Assembly: GCA_023053685.1 (NCBI GenBank)
Contig: JALIGW010000002.1
Location: 241,942,677-242,006,676 of the forward strand
Source of the DNA: Diadophis punctatus similis
Lineage: Eukaryota > Chordata > Lepidosauria > Squamata > Dipsadidae
DNA length: 64,000 nucleotides
Direction of reading: 5' to 3'
Shown here one piece after another: positions 12,501 to 21,768 of this stretch. Position 1 is the first letter of the stretch. Every line of letters begins with the position of its first letter. A program made the position numbers and the translations under genes. The notes below the pieces were generated by a model that searched no databases, was not told where the DNA came from, and saw nothing but the letters and a program-made list of their open reading frames with translations.

Positions 12501-15500
12501 ATTTTTTTGTCTATCTCACTTATTTTCTGATTAAATTCCAGAGTAAGTTCCTGCTTCATAATCTTTAAATTATTTAATAAATTTTCCGGTGTCAAAGGCT
12601 GTGGAGGTGTTAACTCAGTGTTGAGTTGCATTTTAGAAATATATCCAGATGAATAGTCATTTCTTTTAGTCAAAACAATCTTTCCAGATTTTGAAGCCAT
12701 TATGGTGTTTCAAAAGAGTACAAAAAAGAAAGAAAGCCAGGTGCCTGATTAAAGTTCTTTCCAGTTTAAAAACCAGGTAGTCTTTTATTATTGGAAATCT
12801 TTCAATTATAGCTTTAATCCAGGGTTAGGAGACAGAGAAAGAAAAAACCATTTTTCCAAATTAAAAGTTTCCATAAGAAAGAAAGGAAAAAAAAAGCCTC
12901 TGGAGAAACGAAAGTCACTTTCACTTCTCAATCGCCATATTGTTACTTTGTTTCCTTTGATTCTTTGCCGAAGTGAAAGCTTACCCAGGAGTTGAAAAAG
13001 AAAAGAAAAAAGGGGTTTCATTACTTGCCCATCTCACGCCTGTTTCTCTCTGTCTGCTTCTGTAGTTCAAAAGTTTATAAATCCCATTCTAGAAGCAGCG
13101 GCTGGTCGCGACATCTAGCTCCGCAAAGGCGGAGGTTTCCTGATCTTCGGAGCTGGAGACAGGCTGCATGGGGAGCTCTCCCTTCGCGCCCTACTAGATG
13201 GCTCCTAGGGCGCTGGGGGGGGGCTCTACCCCACCTGTCAAGCTCTCATCTCTCCCCTTTGCCCGGGGAAGAGATTTCAAAGCCGCCAGACAGCTGTTCT
13301 GGCGGCTTTTTACGAAGATTGGAAAGGCGCCCGGAGGGGACGTCCGCGATGGCGTGCTCCAAACCGGAAGTCCTCATTTAACAAGTTTTGTAATCATGAA
13401 ATGATGATTTATCAATATTATGCTGAAATCAAGTTATATCACCAGTCAAGGGTGAAATTCAATTTTTTTCCCTACCGGTTGGTGGGCATGGCTTGGTGGG
13501 GTTGCAGGGGAAGGATACTGCAAAATCACCATTCCCTCCCCACTCCTGGGGGAAGGATATTGCAAAATCTCCATTCCCACCCCACTCTGGGGCCAGCCAG
13601 AGGTTGTATTTGCCGGTTCTCTGAACTATTTATTTATTTATTTATTTATTTTGATGGATTTCTATGCCGCCCAATCCCTAGGGACTCAGGGCGGCTCACA
13701 ACATGTTCGATCCATTACAAAATAAAAGCTATCATTAAAATATATGACAATACAAAATGCAATAATTAAAATACAGAAAATACAAAAGTTAAAAGAGTAT
13801 CTCATTCACCCTGCCTGCCGGAAGAGCCAGGATTTTATTGCTTTCCGGAAGGCCAGTAGGGTGGGGATGGTCCTGATCTCTGGAGGAAGTTGGTTCCACA
13901 GGGAGGGAGCTCCCACAGAGAAGGCCCTCCCCTTTGGCCCCGCCAGCCAACATTGTTTGATCTACGGGACCTGGAGGAGGCCGACTCTGTGGGCTCTAAC
14001 CGGTCATAGGGAGGTATGTGGCAGGATGCGGTCAAAATTTCTACTACCGGTTCTCCAGAACCTGTCAGAACCTGATGAAGTTCCCACAATGTATTAAGAA
14101 AGTGTAACGACATGTGGGAATGATTTGGGGGATTTGGGGAATAGATGTTTCCCAGGGAATGATTTGATAAAAGTGAGTCACGGGTGCATAATGGGTAGAG
14201 AAAGAAACTCAGAAAGTACCGTATTTTTCGGAGTATAAGACGCACCTTTTTCCTCCCTAAAAGTGGCTGAAAATTCAGGTGCGTCTTATACTTCGAATGT
14301 AGCTTTTTTTTTTCCAGCCCTAACTAGGTGCTAACAGATCTTCCCAGCTCTTACCTTGCAGGCTTTTTCATTGTTACTCTCTCCAAAGAATGTTTTTTCA
14401 GCCCTAAGTCTTTGCAGGTTTTTTTTCATTGCTCTACTTGTTCCAAAGAAGTTGTTTTCTAGCCCTAACCAGGTGCTAACGATCTTCCCAGCTCTTACTG
14501 GCTTGCAGGCTCTTTCATTGTTACTCTCAGAAGAAGGTTTTTTTAAGTCTTGACCAGGGGATAAAATAATGTGCTGAAGCTGACCAGACTAAGGATGCTA
14601 GCCAGATGAATACCTGGTAGGCAGATTGTTTTCCCCTATTTTCCTCCCCAAAAACTAAGGTGCGTCTTATACTCCGGTGCGTCTTATACTCCGAAAAATA
14701 CGGTATCTGCTCCCCACTCCCACTAACTTTTCAGGATGTAAAAAGAGTTGGTGAGAGATTTGTACTTTCAGACTTGCAAGATTCTGTTAATGTAGCCTTT
14801 CTATAAAATAGAATTAGCTCATCTGATTGTGTTTCCCATCTGGCTTATCTGAGAGAAAATTAATCTGGCAGTTGTCTTCTTGACAAATCCATGCCAGCGC
14901 AGTGTTGTTCTCAATGAGTTTATGGATAATTTCTTGATTTGTTTGTTCATTATATTTCCATAACATGTTCCATAACATGTCAATGTATAGTTTGTCAATA
15001 CAGTATATGATTGAGAAAGTTTGCTGAGCCTTTGTTTTTCACCTTTTAAGATCATGAGAACACTTGTTCTCCCAGATAAGGATATTTGCAACTTAGAAAA
15101 CTGTAGGAGAAAGATTCAAATGTGAAAAGACCCTGTTGGATAAGAAAACAAGGCTTTTGCTTTTAAAATTGCTGGTTGTTAGCTTCATCCCTTTCTGCAG
15201 ATGAATGAATTTTGCAATCTTTCTGAGATGAAACTCTACTTGGACCAACATGGAGAACTGGCGGCAGATCTGAACATCATAAGCTGGGTGGTTATCCCTG
15301 AAGAGGATTGCATGGAAGAGCAACTGGGTAGTTTTGAAAGACAGAGACTTATTATCACCCAATATGGTCTTTTACTGCTAAAGTGGCTCAACAAGGTGGG
15401 TGAAATATTGGTGTCTTTTCTCTGTATTCCAAACTGTTAGCATCCATTTCAAGTGGGCTAACCCTAGTGGTGAAGACTGGTGACCTTCATTGAGAATTGA

Positions 15501-18500
15501 GCTTGTAGAGCAGGGGTGTGTGTCAAACTCGATTTCATTGAGGGCCGCATCACGGTTGTGTTTGACCTCGGGGGGCATCAGGGTGTGCATGGCCAGCTCA
15601 ACATCACTTGTGTCGGGGGCACCTGTGGAGGCCCGAGCACTTTGTCAGCAAAAATGGAATCCAAAGCTGCGTTTTCGGGTGCAACGTCCTCCTCCACGGG
15701 TGGCCCTCCCAAGCTCCTTTTCGCTGGCAGAGGCACCACAGGCCAGTCCTTTACTATTTCCAGGGTGGCCCCGTGGGCCAGATTTAAGCACCCCCTGGGC
15801 CGGATCCGGCCCCCTGGGCCTTGAGTTTGACACCCCTGTTGTAGAATATAATTATATATAATTATAATTTTCTAAGGTGGAGAGGAAGGCTTCAGTACTG
15901 ATGGCCAAGGCAGGTATTGTTTGGATGCTGTAATACGGAACACTGCTTTAATCTGATTCAGCCATATCCAAATTGAGATGCGGGGTGATTATTCCTTAGA
16001 ATCCAGTTCATGGCCCTTTTCTTTCTCTTCCGCAATATAGTATCTTAAAAAAAAAGTGAGCAAGGCCCTCAAGTGCTGACAATTGTGGTGCTGACTAAGA
16101 TTTGCTTGTTTTTGTCCTCAAATATCAAAAGTGGCTCAGTGGCTAAGACGCCGAGCTTATCGATCAAAAGGTCAGAAGTTCAGCAGTTCGAATCCCTAGT
16201 GCCACGTAACAGGGTGAGCTCCCATTACTTGTCCAGGGTCTGCCAACCTAGCACTTTGAAAGCACATAAAAAATGCAAGTAGAAAAATAGGGACCACCTT
16301 TGGTGGGAAGGTAACAGCGTTCCATGCGCCTTTGGCATTTAGTCATGCCAGCCACATGACCACGGAGACGTCTTCTGACAGCGCTGGCTCTTCGACTTTG
16401 AAACGGAGATGAGCACCACCCCCTAAAGTCAGGAATGACTAGCACATAGGTGTGAGGGGAACATTTACCTTTACCTTTATCAAAAAAGAAGGCAATTCTG
16501 TTGACCAGTGCCTGAATTCAGGTTTGGACATAATCAAATAAAGTTGAAAAATAACTGGATAAAGGTCCTGTTCATCCCAGTGGGAAATAAGCTTTGTAAT
16601 TAGGATTCAGCTTGTCTTGGTTGGGGTCAAAGTCTCCTGAAAGGTCTATGGTCAGTAATATCTTCAAGAATCATGAAAATGACCAGAGTTATCTGTACCT
16701 CTCCTTCACCCACTGGGATAATGCAATAGGCTTTCTCCTCTTGGGAAGGAGAAAGTTTCAGTTCACATGAAATCATAATGACTGTTTTGGTGTGAGATAA
16801 TGCCCTGACCCAGAAAACTGAAACACTGGAACAAGACTTTGATCCAAAGAAAAGCCCTTCTTTATATCAGAAATAACGAGGGATAATTTGAAAGGAAATG
16901 CTACTTAGATTGGGCTTTTGGTACACTAGTATTCACTCAATTCTTCAATCTTTTCTCAATTCCACCCCTCCTGACTTTCTTAAGCAGAAAAATCTTTTCT
17001 TGCAGTGCCATATATCGGAAGCAAAAGGGAAGAACTAAAAGGAGAATCTGCCAATAGTTATAACTCCTATAACCATTTGAGACCAGTGAGAAATTTCATA
17101 TTTATATAAGTGAAACCCACAGACTATTTGGCTCATGTCCATGTCCAGCTCCATTTTCCATGGATCGTTACTCCTAACACATTTTTTTTGACATTCCTTT
17201 TTCTTTCTGCTTAGACCCTACCTCAATCCAAATGTGTGGAAAATTGTCTTCCTGGATTTGTCAAGAGGGCTCGAGAAGAAGAGCCAGTTTGCTGCTACGA
17301 CTGCATTCCTTGTCCAGAGGGGACCATCTCCACTCAGGAAGGTGGGTGACACTGAAGAAAAGGGCAGGCAGTATAGAAATAAATTTATTCAAATAATTTC
17401 TATGGAAATTCAAATTAAAACACACACTGAAAGACACAATGAAGCTAATGTTATCTTGCTTATTTTTAAACTGCATGATTTCTTATACAAATGGAGGAAT
17501 AACAAAACAACTTTGAGGAAGGGGTTGGATAGAGATAGGAAGGTGAGGCAGATTGGGCAAGCTCTACTAATATCAGAGAAAATGTCTCTTCTGTTCTTTA
17601 GTTTGTTTTTCTGTGTATTTATTTATCTGAAGCATTTACCATATTTTTCAGACTATAAGACGCACCGGAGTATAAGACGCACCTAGATTTTGAAGAGGGA
17701 AACAAGAAAAAAAATAGTTTTTGGCCTCCACGTGTCTGGTTTTTGGCCTCCCCGGACCCCAGGAGCACTCTGCAGGCCTCCCAAACCCTTTGTGCATCCC
17801 GTTTTTGTGACAAATGAGCCCTTTTCACAAAAAAGGGCCCATTTTTGGCCTTCCGAACCCCCCCACGCGTTCTGTTTTTGCCCTGCCGGGCCCCCAGCAG
17901 CACTCTGCAAGCCTCCCAAACCCCCCACATGTCCCATTTTTGCAAAAAACGGGCCCATATTTGGTGAAAATGGGACGCACAGCGGAGGGGTATTGGGAGG
18001 CCCAAAACAGGGCCATATTTGGTCTATAAGCCGCACAGATTTCCAGCCACTTTTTTGGGGGGGGGGTTTCATCTTATAGTCCGAAAAATATGGTATATAG
18101 CTTTCCATCGTTCAGACAAGTCTGGGGAGCTCATAATATATGAGTCTTGGCATGTTTAATTTTATAGAAACATTTGAATTCTTTGAAACTTGAGGAACTG
18201 TCTTAGATTCCCCCTTTTGGAAGGATTATGGCATTGCGTTCTACATGGACCTGCCATAGATGATTTTAGATTTATTATTAGAGTTGGAAGGGACCTTGTA
18301 GGTCATCTAGTCCAACCCCCTGCTCAAGCAGGAGTTCCTACACCATTTGAGACAGATGGCAGTCCAGTCTCTCCTTGAGGGTTGCAAGTGTTGGGGCTCT
18401 CACAACCTCCGCTGGCAAGCTGTTCCACTGGTTGATCGCTCTCACCATCAGAAAGTTTCTCCTCACTTGCAGGTTGAATCTTTCCTTGGTCAGCTTCCAT

Positions 18501-20460
18501 CCGTTATTCCTTGTTTGGCTTTCTGGTGCCATAGAGAACAGCCTGACCCCCTCCACTCTGTGGCATCCCCTCAAGTATTGGAACATTGCTATCATGTCAC
18601 CCCTGGTCCTTCTCTTCGCCAGACTGGCCAAACTCAGTTCCTGCAACTGTTCTTTGTATGTTTTATTTTCCAGACCCTTTATCATCCTGGTTGCTCTCTT
18701 CTGCACTTTCTCTAGAGTTTCAATGTCTTTGATTGTATCCCTCTATTTATGCAGCTCAGGACACCGTTGGCCATTTTGGCTGCTGCTGCACACTGCTGGC
18801 TTTGATTCTTCTTACCTAGGTGCAGAATTTTGCTTTTCTCCGTGTTAAATTTCATTTTATTAGTTTGGGCCCAGTGTTCGAGTCTGTCGAGGTCCCTCTG
18901 GATTTTGCTACTCCCGCCAGCTTGGTGTCATCTGCAAATTTGGTTAGTTCTCCTGCTATTCCCTCATCTAGGTCATTTATGATGATATTAAAGAGTACTG
19001 GGCCTAGGACGGAACCTTGCGGTACCCCACTGCTTATTTCTGTCACTGAGAAGTAAGATCACTGAGATCACTGAGAAGGCATTGCTGCTCCACAATGAGG
19101 TGGTGTAAACAGTTATGGGAGCACCTCATTACACTGATATTACCACTGGTTTCATTTCAGATTATTTGCAGAACTAACCATGTGTGCCAGCTCACTAGAT
19201 TTCACAAAATCGGCATCCTCTGGGTCTGGTTTAATAACAAATGCAGGACTATGAACATTTACCTAGAAAGATTAAGCAATTCATTAATTACCTTTAATAA
19301 TGAATTTCCTATAAAGGTTCTGCACATTACACAGGACATCGTTTCAGGCTCTAGAACTTTCCCCATTTTCATAGACATTAGAGACAAGGTTTTTCTTTTT
19401 CAGAAAAACAATATACTTCTTAACTTCTTTCTATAGAAATGTTAAGAAATGCATCTTGGAAAATACTCCTGGTTTTAGCTTTTGTCCCAGGAAATTATTT
19501 CTTGAAAAGTAAAAGGACAAAATAATAAATAAATCTTCCCTATTATTTTTCTCAGATATGGAAAAATGCACCAAGTGCCCAGATGATAAATATCCAAATG
19601 TAGACCGAATCCAATGTATCCCCAAAGTTATATCTTTCCTGTCCTATGAAGAACATCTGGGCATCATCGTGGTCTCCTTTGCCCTACTCATGTTCCTAAC
19701 CACAGGATTCATTTTAATCATATTCATTAAATATCTCGAAACTCCCATTGTCAAAGCCAACAACCAGGACCTCTCATACATCCTCCTGGTCTCCCTCCTG
19801 CTTTGTTTCTTGTCTTCTTTTCTTTTCATTGGTCAACCAAGGAAAGCCACCTGCCTTCTTCGACAAACAGTGTTCAGCATTGTCTTCTCAACTGCCCTTT
19901 CTTCTCTCTTGGCCAAAACAATCACAGTGGTGCTGGCTTTTCTGGCCACAAAACCAGGAAACCAAGTAAAGAGATGGTTGGGGAGAAGCATGGCTAACTC
20001 CATCATCCTTTCTTGTTCTGCTGTCCAAATTATTATCTGCTGCATATGGTTGGGAGTTTCTCCTCCATTCCCTGACTCTGACTTCCACTCCCAGCCTGGA
20101 GAGATCATCCTTCAATGTAATGAAGGCTCAGTCACCATGTTTTACCTTGTCCTTGGCTACATGGGTTTCCTTGCTGCCATTTGCTTCACAGTGGCTTTCC
20201 TGGCCAGGAACTTGCCTGGAGCCTTCAATGAAGCCAAGCTAATCACCTTTAGCATGCTGGTCTTTTGCAGCGTCTGGATCACCTTCCTGCCCACCTACCT
20301 GAGCACCAAAGGAAAGTCTATGGTAGTTGTGCAGGTCTTCTCCATCTTGGCCTCGAGTACTGGTCTGCTGGTCTGCATCTTCTTTCCCAAGTGCTACATT
20401 ATCATCCTGAGGCCAGATTTAAACACTAAGGAACAGCTAATGGTTAAAGTAGGGAATTGA
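3076..20460 (+). CDS. V2R-1: vomeronasal type-2 receptor, exons 3-6 (5' part outside window)
   Basis: A class C GPCR of the vomeronasal V2R family, a pheromone/chemosensory receptor expected in the plasma membrane of vomeronasal sensory neurons. Coding segments are 3076-3858, 15183-15395, 17215-17341 and 19556-20460: about 674 codons of a protein normally near 850. They cover most of the Venus-flytrap ligand domain, the linker exon, the cysteine-rich NCD3G domain and the whole seven-helix domain. All four are open, every intron is GT-AG, and phases agree (0, 0, 1). No break is visible, so it may be functional. Exons 1-2 were not found in 1-3075 and must lie further left. Intron 3 is 11.3 kb and packed with transposons. 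Its nearest relative in the window is V2R-2, with matching exon structure and shared intron sequence. Confidence 0.88.
3887..4240 (-). mobile_element. CR1 LINE 3' end
   Basis: Contains the complement of the usual CR1 3' sequence (AGAGTTGGAAGGGACCTTRTAGGTCATCTAG type) and, upstream on the minus strand, remnants of the RT C-terminus ([10 protein letters not shown] region). It starts 28 bp after V2R-1 exon 3. It is 5'-truncated with an internal deletion near 4107. Confidence 0.85.
4241..4565. other. Unassigned intron sequence
   Basis: AT-rich intron 3 of V2R-1; no gene or repeat recognised. Confidence 0.4.
4566..5250 (-). mobile_element. Rex1/CR1-group LINE 3' end
   Basis: A 173-codon minus-strand frame (4727-5248) encodes a LINE RT C-terminus with [22 protein letters not shown] and [17 protein letters not shown] motifs. 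The 3' UTR and an ATTT-type tail lie at the left end. A second, more decayed copy in the same orientation is at 22133-22570. Clade assignment (Rex1-like rather than CR1 proper) is inferred from the motif pattern. Confidence 0.75.
5251..5877. other. V2R-1 intron 3 sequence shared with V2R-2
   Basis: No gene. Part of it (about 5363-5560) matches 35540-35731 in reverse complement. Both segments lie downstream of exon 3 in the same orientation relative to their gene, so this is ancestral V2R intron kept in both paralogues. Confidence 0.6.
5878..6025 (-). mobile_element. CR1 LINE 3' end, part 1 (split by the 6026-9908 insertion)
   Basis: Standard CR1 3' UTR on the minus strand. The sequence stops at ...GGGGCTCTCACAAC and resumes at 9909 with CTCACAACCTCTGCTGG. 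An uninterrupted relative is at 18255-18420. Confidence 0.9.
6880..7180. mobile_element. Palindromic hAT MITE nested in the 6026 element
   Basis: Ends are CAGGGGTGAAATCC and its complement GGATTTCACCCCTG, with a perfect 8-bp duplication GGTCCCTT at 6872-6879 and 7181-7188. The two arms, nearly 150 bp each, are close to perfect inverted repeats around a short centre near 7030, so the single strand could fold into one long hairpin. Confidence 0.9.
8110..8244. mobile_element. Short palindromic hAT MITE
   Basis: 135 bp, ends CAGGGGTCTCCAAC/GTTGGAGACCCCTG, perfect duplication GTTTGGAG at 8102-8109 and 8245-8252. The arms are almost perfect inverted repeats. Related pieces occur at 27418-27462 and 27976-28019. 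Confidence 0.9.
8296..8650. repeat. Purine-rich (GGAAAGAAGG)n-type minisatellite
   Basis: Imperfect tandem GGAAGGTGGGAGAAAGGAAA-type units with a nearly pure purine top strand. All frames through it are repeat artefacts. Confidence 0.95.
8651..9485. other. Unassigned interior of the 6026-9908 element
   Basis: No gene or known family seen. It may contain a further insertion, because base composition falls sharply from the GC-rich part. Confidence 0.35.
9488..9535. repeat. (GT)n microsatellite
   Basis: About 23 GT units with one GC interruption. Confidence 0.95.
9909..10085 (-). mobile_element. CR1 LINE 3' end, part 2
   Basis: Continuation of the CR1 copy begun at 5878, in the same orientation. 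It encodes part of the RT C-terminus on the minus strand ([20 protein letters not shown], then [11 protein letters not shown]). Confidence 0.88.
10936..11493 (-). pseudogene. L1 ORF1 C-terminal part
   Basis: Resumes on the far side of the L2 with a [15 protein letters not shown] segment near 11470-11430. It continues as the C-terminal domain ([40 protein letters not shown]), the pattern of the L1 ORF1p CTD. The tail is ambiguous between two frames ending at 10974 and 10936, so at least one indel is likely. Confidence 0.75.
11494..12154 (+). mobile_element. L2 LINE 3' end inserted in the L1-type ORF1
   Basis: Encodes the end of the L2 RT protein ([46 protein letters not shown]), then a 3' UTR with the CGCCCTGAGTCCTTAGGGAG hallmark and a (TAAA)n tail at 12126-12154. 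It is 5'-truncated and on the opposite strand to its host element. Confidence 0.92.
12155..12700 (-). pseudogene. L1 ORF1 N-terminal part (coiled coil and RRM start)
   Basis: Begins [12 protein letters not shown] at 12700. It has a long heptad-rich region consistent with the ORF1p trimerising coiled coil (about residues 45-135) and then [11 protein letters not shown] and the start of the RNA-binding domain. The frame is cut by the L2 insertion at 12154. ORF1p is the RNA-binding chaperone of the L1 particle. Confidence 0.8.
13452..14085 (-). mobile_element. hAT-like MITE (GGTGAAATT type) split by an L2 3' end
   Basis: Outer parts 13452-13625 and about 14030-14085 match the 20861-21184 element in reverse, including the GGAAGGATAYTGCAAAATCWCC unit, which repeats about twice here. 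The ends are degraded and no clean 8-bp duplication was found. Confidence 0.65.
13626..14030 (-). mobile_element. L2 LINE 3' end
   Basis: Minus-strand L2 tail: (AAAT)n at the left end, the CCGCCCAATCCCTAGGGACT hallmark, then the complement of the coding end ([20 protein letters not shown]). It is inserted inside a hAT-like MITE. Confidence 0.9.
14219..14703. mobile_element. TA-flanked palindromic DNA element (GTCTTATACTCCG ends)
   Basis: Inverted ends CCGTATTTTTCGGAGTATAA and its complement, flanked by TA at 14217-14218 and 14704-14705. The subterminal GGTGCGTCTTATAC motif occurs in both arms. No transposase. A diverged relative is at 17639-18093. A TA duplication suits Tc1/mariner-like mobilisation, but the superfamily is not proven. 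Confidence 0.75.
14706..15182. other. V2R-1 intron 3, 3' part
   Basis: Contains an old LINE-derived stretch (about 14820-14960, minus; [11 protein letters not shown] motif) that has a counterpart antisense to V2R-2 at about 34290-34500, which suggests shared ancestry of the introns. The exon 4 acceptor follows. Confidence 0.45.
15183..15395 (+). CDS. V2R-1 exon 4
   Basis: 213 bp, 71 codons, phase 0. Encodes the end of the ligand domain ([20 protein letters not shown] through LLKWLNK). The acceptor by homology is GGTTGTTAG at 15182. A stronger-looking CTTTCTGCAG at 15200 would remove six codons in frame. The donor is AAG|GTGGGT. It corresponds to V2R-2 exon 4, which is one codon longer. Confidence 0.88.
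15511..15838. mobile_element. hAT MITE (CAGGGGTGT..TCAAACTC ends)
   Basis: Ends CAGGGGTGTGTGTCAAACTC and GAGTTTGACACCCCTG, flanked by TTGTAGAG/TTGTAGAA (7 of 8). Non-coding; lies in intron 4 of V2R-1. Confidence 0.85.
15839..16127. other. Unassigned intron 4 sequence
   Basis: Nothing recognised. The part near 15950-16030 may be ancestral V2R intron, given the similar placement in V2R-2. Confidence 0.35.
16128..16487 (+). mobile_element. Sauria-type SINE with Bov-B-like 3' end
   Basis: A tRNA-like head (GTGGCTCAGTGGCTAAGACG, B box GTTCGAATCCC), a conserved body (ACCACCTTTGGTGGGAAGGT, GCCACATGACCACGGAGACG), and a 3' end (AAAGTCAGGAATGACTAGCA then ACCTTT repeats) resembling the Bov-B LINE terminus. 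Full length, about 360 bp. SINEs of this build are restricted to squamates, which supports the organism call. Confidence 0.9.
16488..17214. other. V2R-1 intron 4, 3' part (shared with V2R-2)
   Basis: No gene. About 16590-16640 matches the reverse complement of about 33580-33630 in intron 4 of V2R-2 (CAGTGGGAAATAA and CTTGTCYTGGTTGGGG). Ends in TTTCTTTCTGCTTAG. Confidence 0.6.
17215..17341 (+). CDS. V2R-1 exon 5 (cysteine-rich NCD3G domain)
   Basis: 127 bp, phase 0 to 1. Encodes the nine-cysteine linker start: [11 protein letters not shown], then [19 protein letters not shown]. The donor is GAAG|GTGGGT. Same length as V2R-2 exon 5. This domain couples ligand-lobe closure to the membrane helices in class C receptors. 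Confidence 0.92.
17639..18093. mobile_element. TA-flanked palindromic DNA element, second copy
   Basis: Ends CCATATTTTTCAGACTATAA and complement, flanked by TA (17637-17638, 18094-18095). The subterminal GACGCACC motif matches the 14219 element. The interior has loosely repeated TTTTTGGCCTCC / CCTCCCAAACCC units. No transposase. Confidence 0.75.
18255..19056 (-). mobile_element. CR1 LINE 3' part (RT end plus 3' UTR)
   Basis: On the minus strand the RT palm ([25 protein letters not shown]) lies at 19046-18890, followed after deletions by the C-terminal segment ([28 protein letters not shown]) at 18706-18338 and the CR1 3' UTR at 18255-18330. Broken by indels. Lies in intron 5 of V2R-1. Confidence 0.9.
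19057..19555. other. V2R-1 intron 5, 3' part
   Basis: No recognised repeat or gene. The acceptor TTATTTTTCTCAG precedes exon 6. Confidence 0.45.
19556..20460 (+). CDS. V2R-1 exon 6 (seven-transmembrane domain)
   Basis: 905 bp; the first two bases complete a GAT codon with exon 5, then 300 codons and TGA. Encodes the end of the Cys-rich domain ([10 protein letters not shown]), TM1 ([20 protein letters not shown]), the conserved [12 protein letters not shown] and [16 protein letters not shown] loop, and TM6-7 with [18 protein letters not shown] and [20 protein letters not shown]. This is the standard V2R 7tm_3 exon at normal length. The stop is at 20458-20460. Confidence 0.95.
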
Positions 20461-20860
20461 TTGTGAAATTGTGTCTTTCATTATGTTGCATTTTTCATTG
20501 GAGTCATAATTATGCTTGCATGCTTCTTTTGCACCAGTTTGACAATTATTAAAAACCGAAAGAAATAGAAGTAGAAATCAAAGACTAACAAGATTAAAAT
20601 CCAAGTTAATTATCAAAGAAAATAGAATTAATAATTAAAATTATCATACATAAAATTATCAAGGACATGATAAGAATTGAGGTAGTTATATTAACATGAG
20701 ACAGCTGCAGAGGATACAACACTCCCAAAAGAGAAAGGAAAGGAGCCTATTGCCCAAGGTGGGAGTAATATGGAAATCTAAGTCTGTCTGAACATGGTCT
20801 CTTTCTCTCTATGACTTGTTTCTGAAAGTAGGTAAGGACAATAAAGATGGGTGTCAAGTA
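20461..20860. other. 3' flank of V2R-1
   Basis: AT-rich, presumed 3' UTR and flank. No canonical AATAAA signal was seen in the first 300 bp. Confidence 0.4.
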
Positions 20861-21184
20861 GGGGTGAAATCCAGCAGGTTCTGACAGGTTCTGGAGAACC
20901 GGTAGCGGAAATTTTGAGTAGTTAGGAGAACCGGCAAATACCACCTCTGGCTGGCCGCAGAGTGGGGTGGGAATGGAGATTTTGCAATGTCCTTCCCCCA
21001 GGAGTTGGGAGGGAATGGAGATTTTGCAGTATCCTTCCCCTGGAATGGGGTGGGAATGGAAATTTTGCAGTATCCTTCCCCTGGAGTGGGGTGGGAATGG
21101 AGATTTTGCAGTATCCTTCCCCTGCCACGCCCACCAAGCCACGCCCACAGAACCGGTAGTAAAAAAATTTGGATTTCACCACTG
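20861..21184 (+). mobile_element. hAT-like MITE with internal tandem repeat
   Basis: Ends GGGGTGAAATCC...GGATTTCACCACTG, the same terminal family as 6880-7180. The interior (about 20957-21125) has four imperfect units of about 41 bp of the type GGGGTGGGAATGGAGATTTT plus GCAGTATCCTTCCCCTG. Flanks share TGTCAAG but not at a clean 8-bp register. Confidence 0.7.
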
Positions 21185-21768
21185 GACTGTCAAGTGGATG
21201 ACCACTAGTTGCTACACTTGGGATGACCTCCACCCATTATTTCTGAAGATATTTGGTGACATTGTATACCTCGTGGAACCTCAGATTTCTATGACTTTTA
21301 TGTTGAGTCATCATTCCCTCAATATTTTTTTCTGGCCATATGTCAACAGAAATAATGCCACTGCTAAACAGCACCTGGAAGAATATGTGTTTGTTCTGAA
21401 GACTCAATTTAGGAAAGAAAGTACAAAATAAATTGAGACCAGATTGGTCTCTTATCCAAAGAAGCCACAATGTCCTTGCCCAAATAGAAGCTTTGAGCAT
21501 TGTGCCATATAAATGCGAAAAGTATCTATGGTAGAAAATGGCAGGAGGGCATCCCTGAGGCTTCAGTATCAAAACTTACTGTAACTAGGGAGCTGCAGCG
21601 AGAGCCCATATTCTCCAGAATCTGCCGAGAGGCCAACTGTCTTTGCCACATCCAATCAAAGTGAAAGGGCAAGAGCTGAAGTCCAAACAGGAGAGGTTGG
21701 AAAGCTGGTAATTGATTTCCTGATCTTCCCTCACATTCTTAAATAAATATCTCTAAGAGGAAAAGAGA
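21185..21768. other. Unassigned; one open stretch of no known family
   Basis: An open + frame runs to about 21431 with no recognised motif. The rest shows nothing. Confidence 0.3.

Larger units (their letters stand above)
10222..13370 (-). mobile_element. L1-type element with ORF1 but no ORF2 (HAL1-like), full length
   Basis: Flanked by a perfect 19-bp target duplication TCCTCATTTAACAAGTTTT (10203-10221 and 13371-13389). Read on the minus strand it has a GC-rich 5' UTR (13370-12701), ORF1 in two parts, an AT-rich segment, a G-rich polypurine 3' UTR (about 10370-10300) and a terminal A run at the duplication. No EN or RT frame is present, and the duplication shows the ends are original, so the element moved without its own ORF2. 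A 661-bp L2 3' end later split ORF1. Net length without the L2 is about 2.5 kb. Confidence 0.85.
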
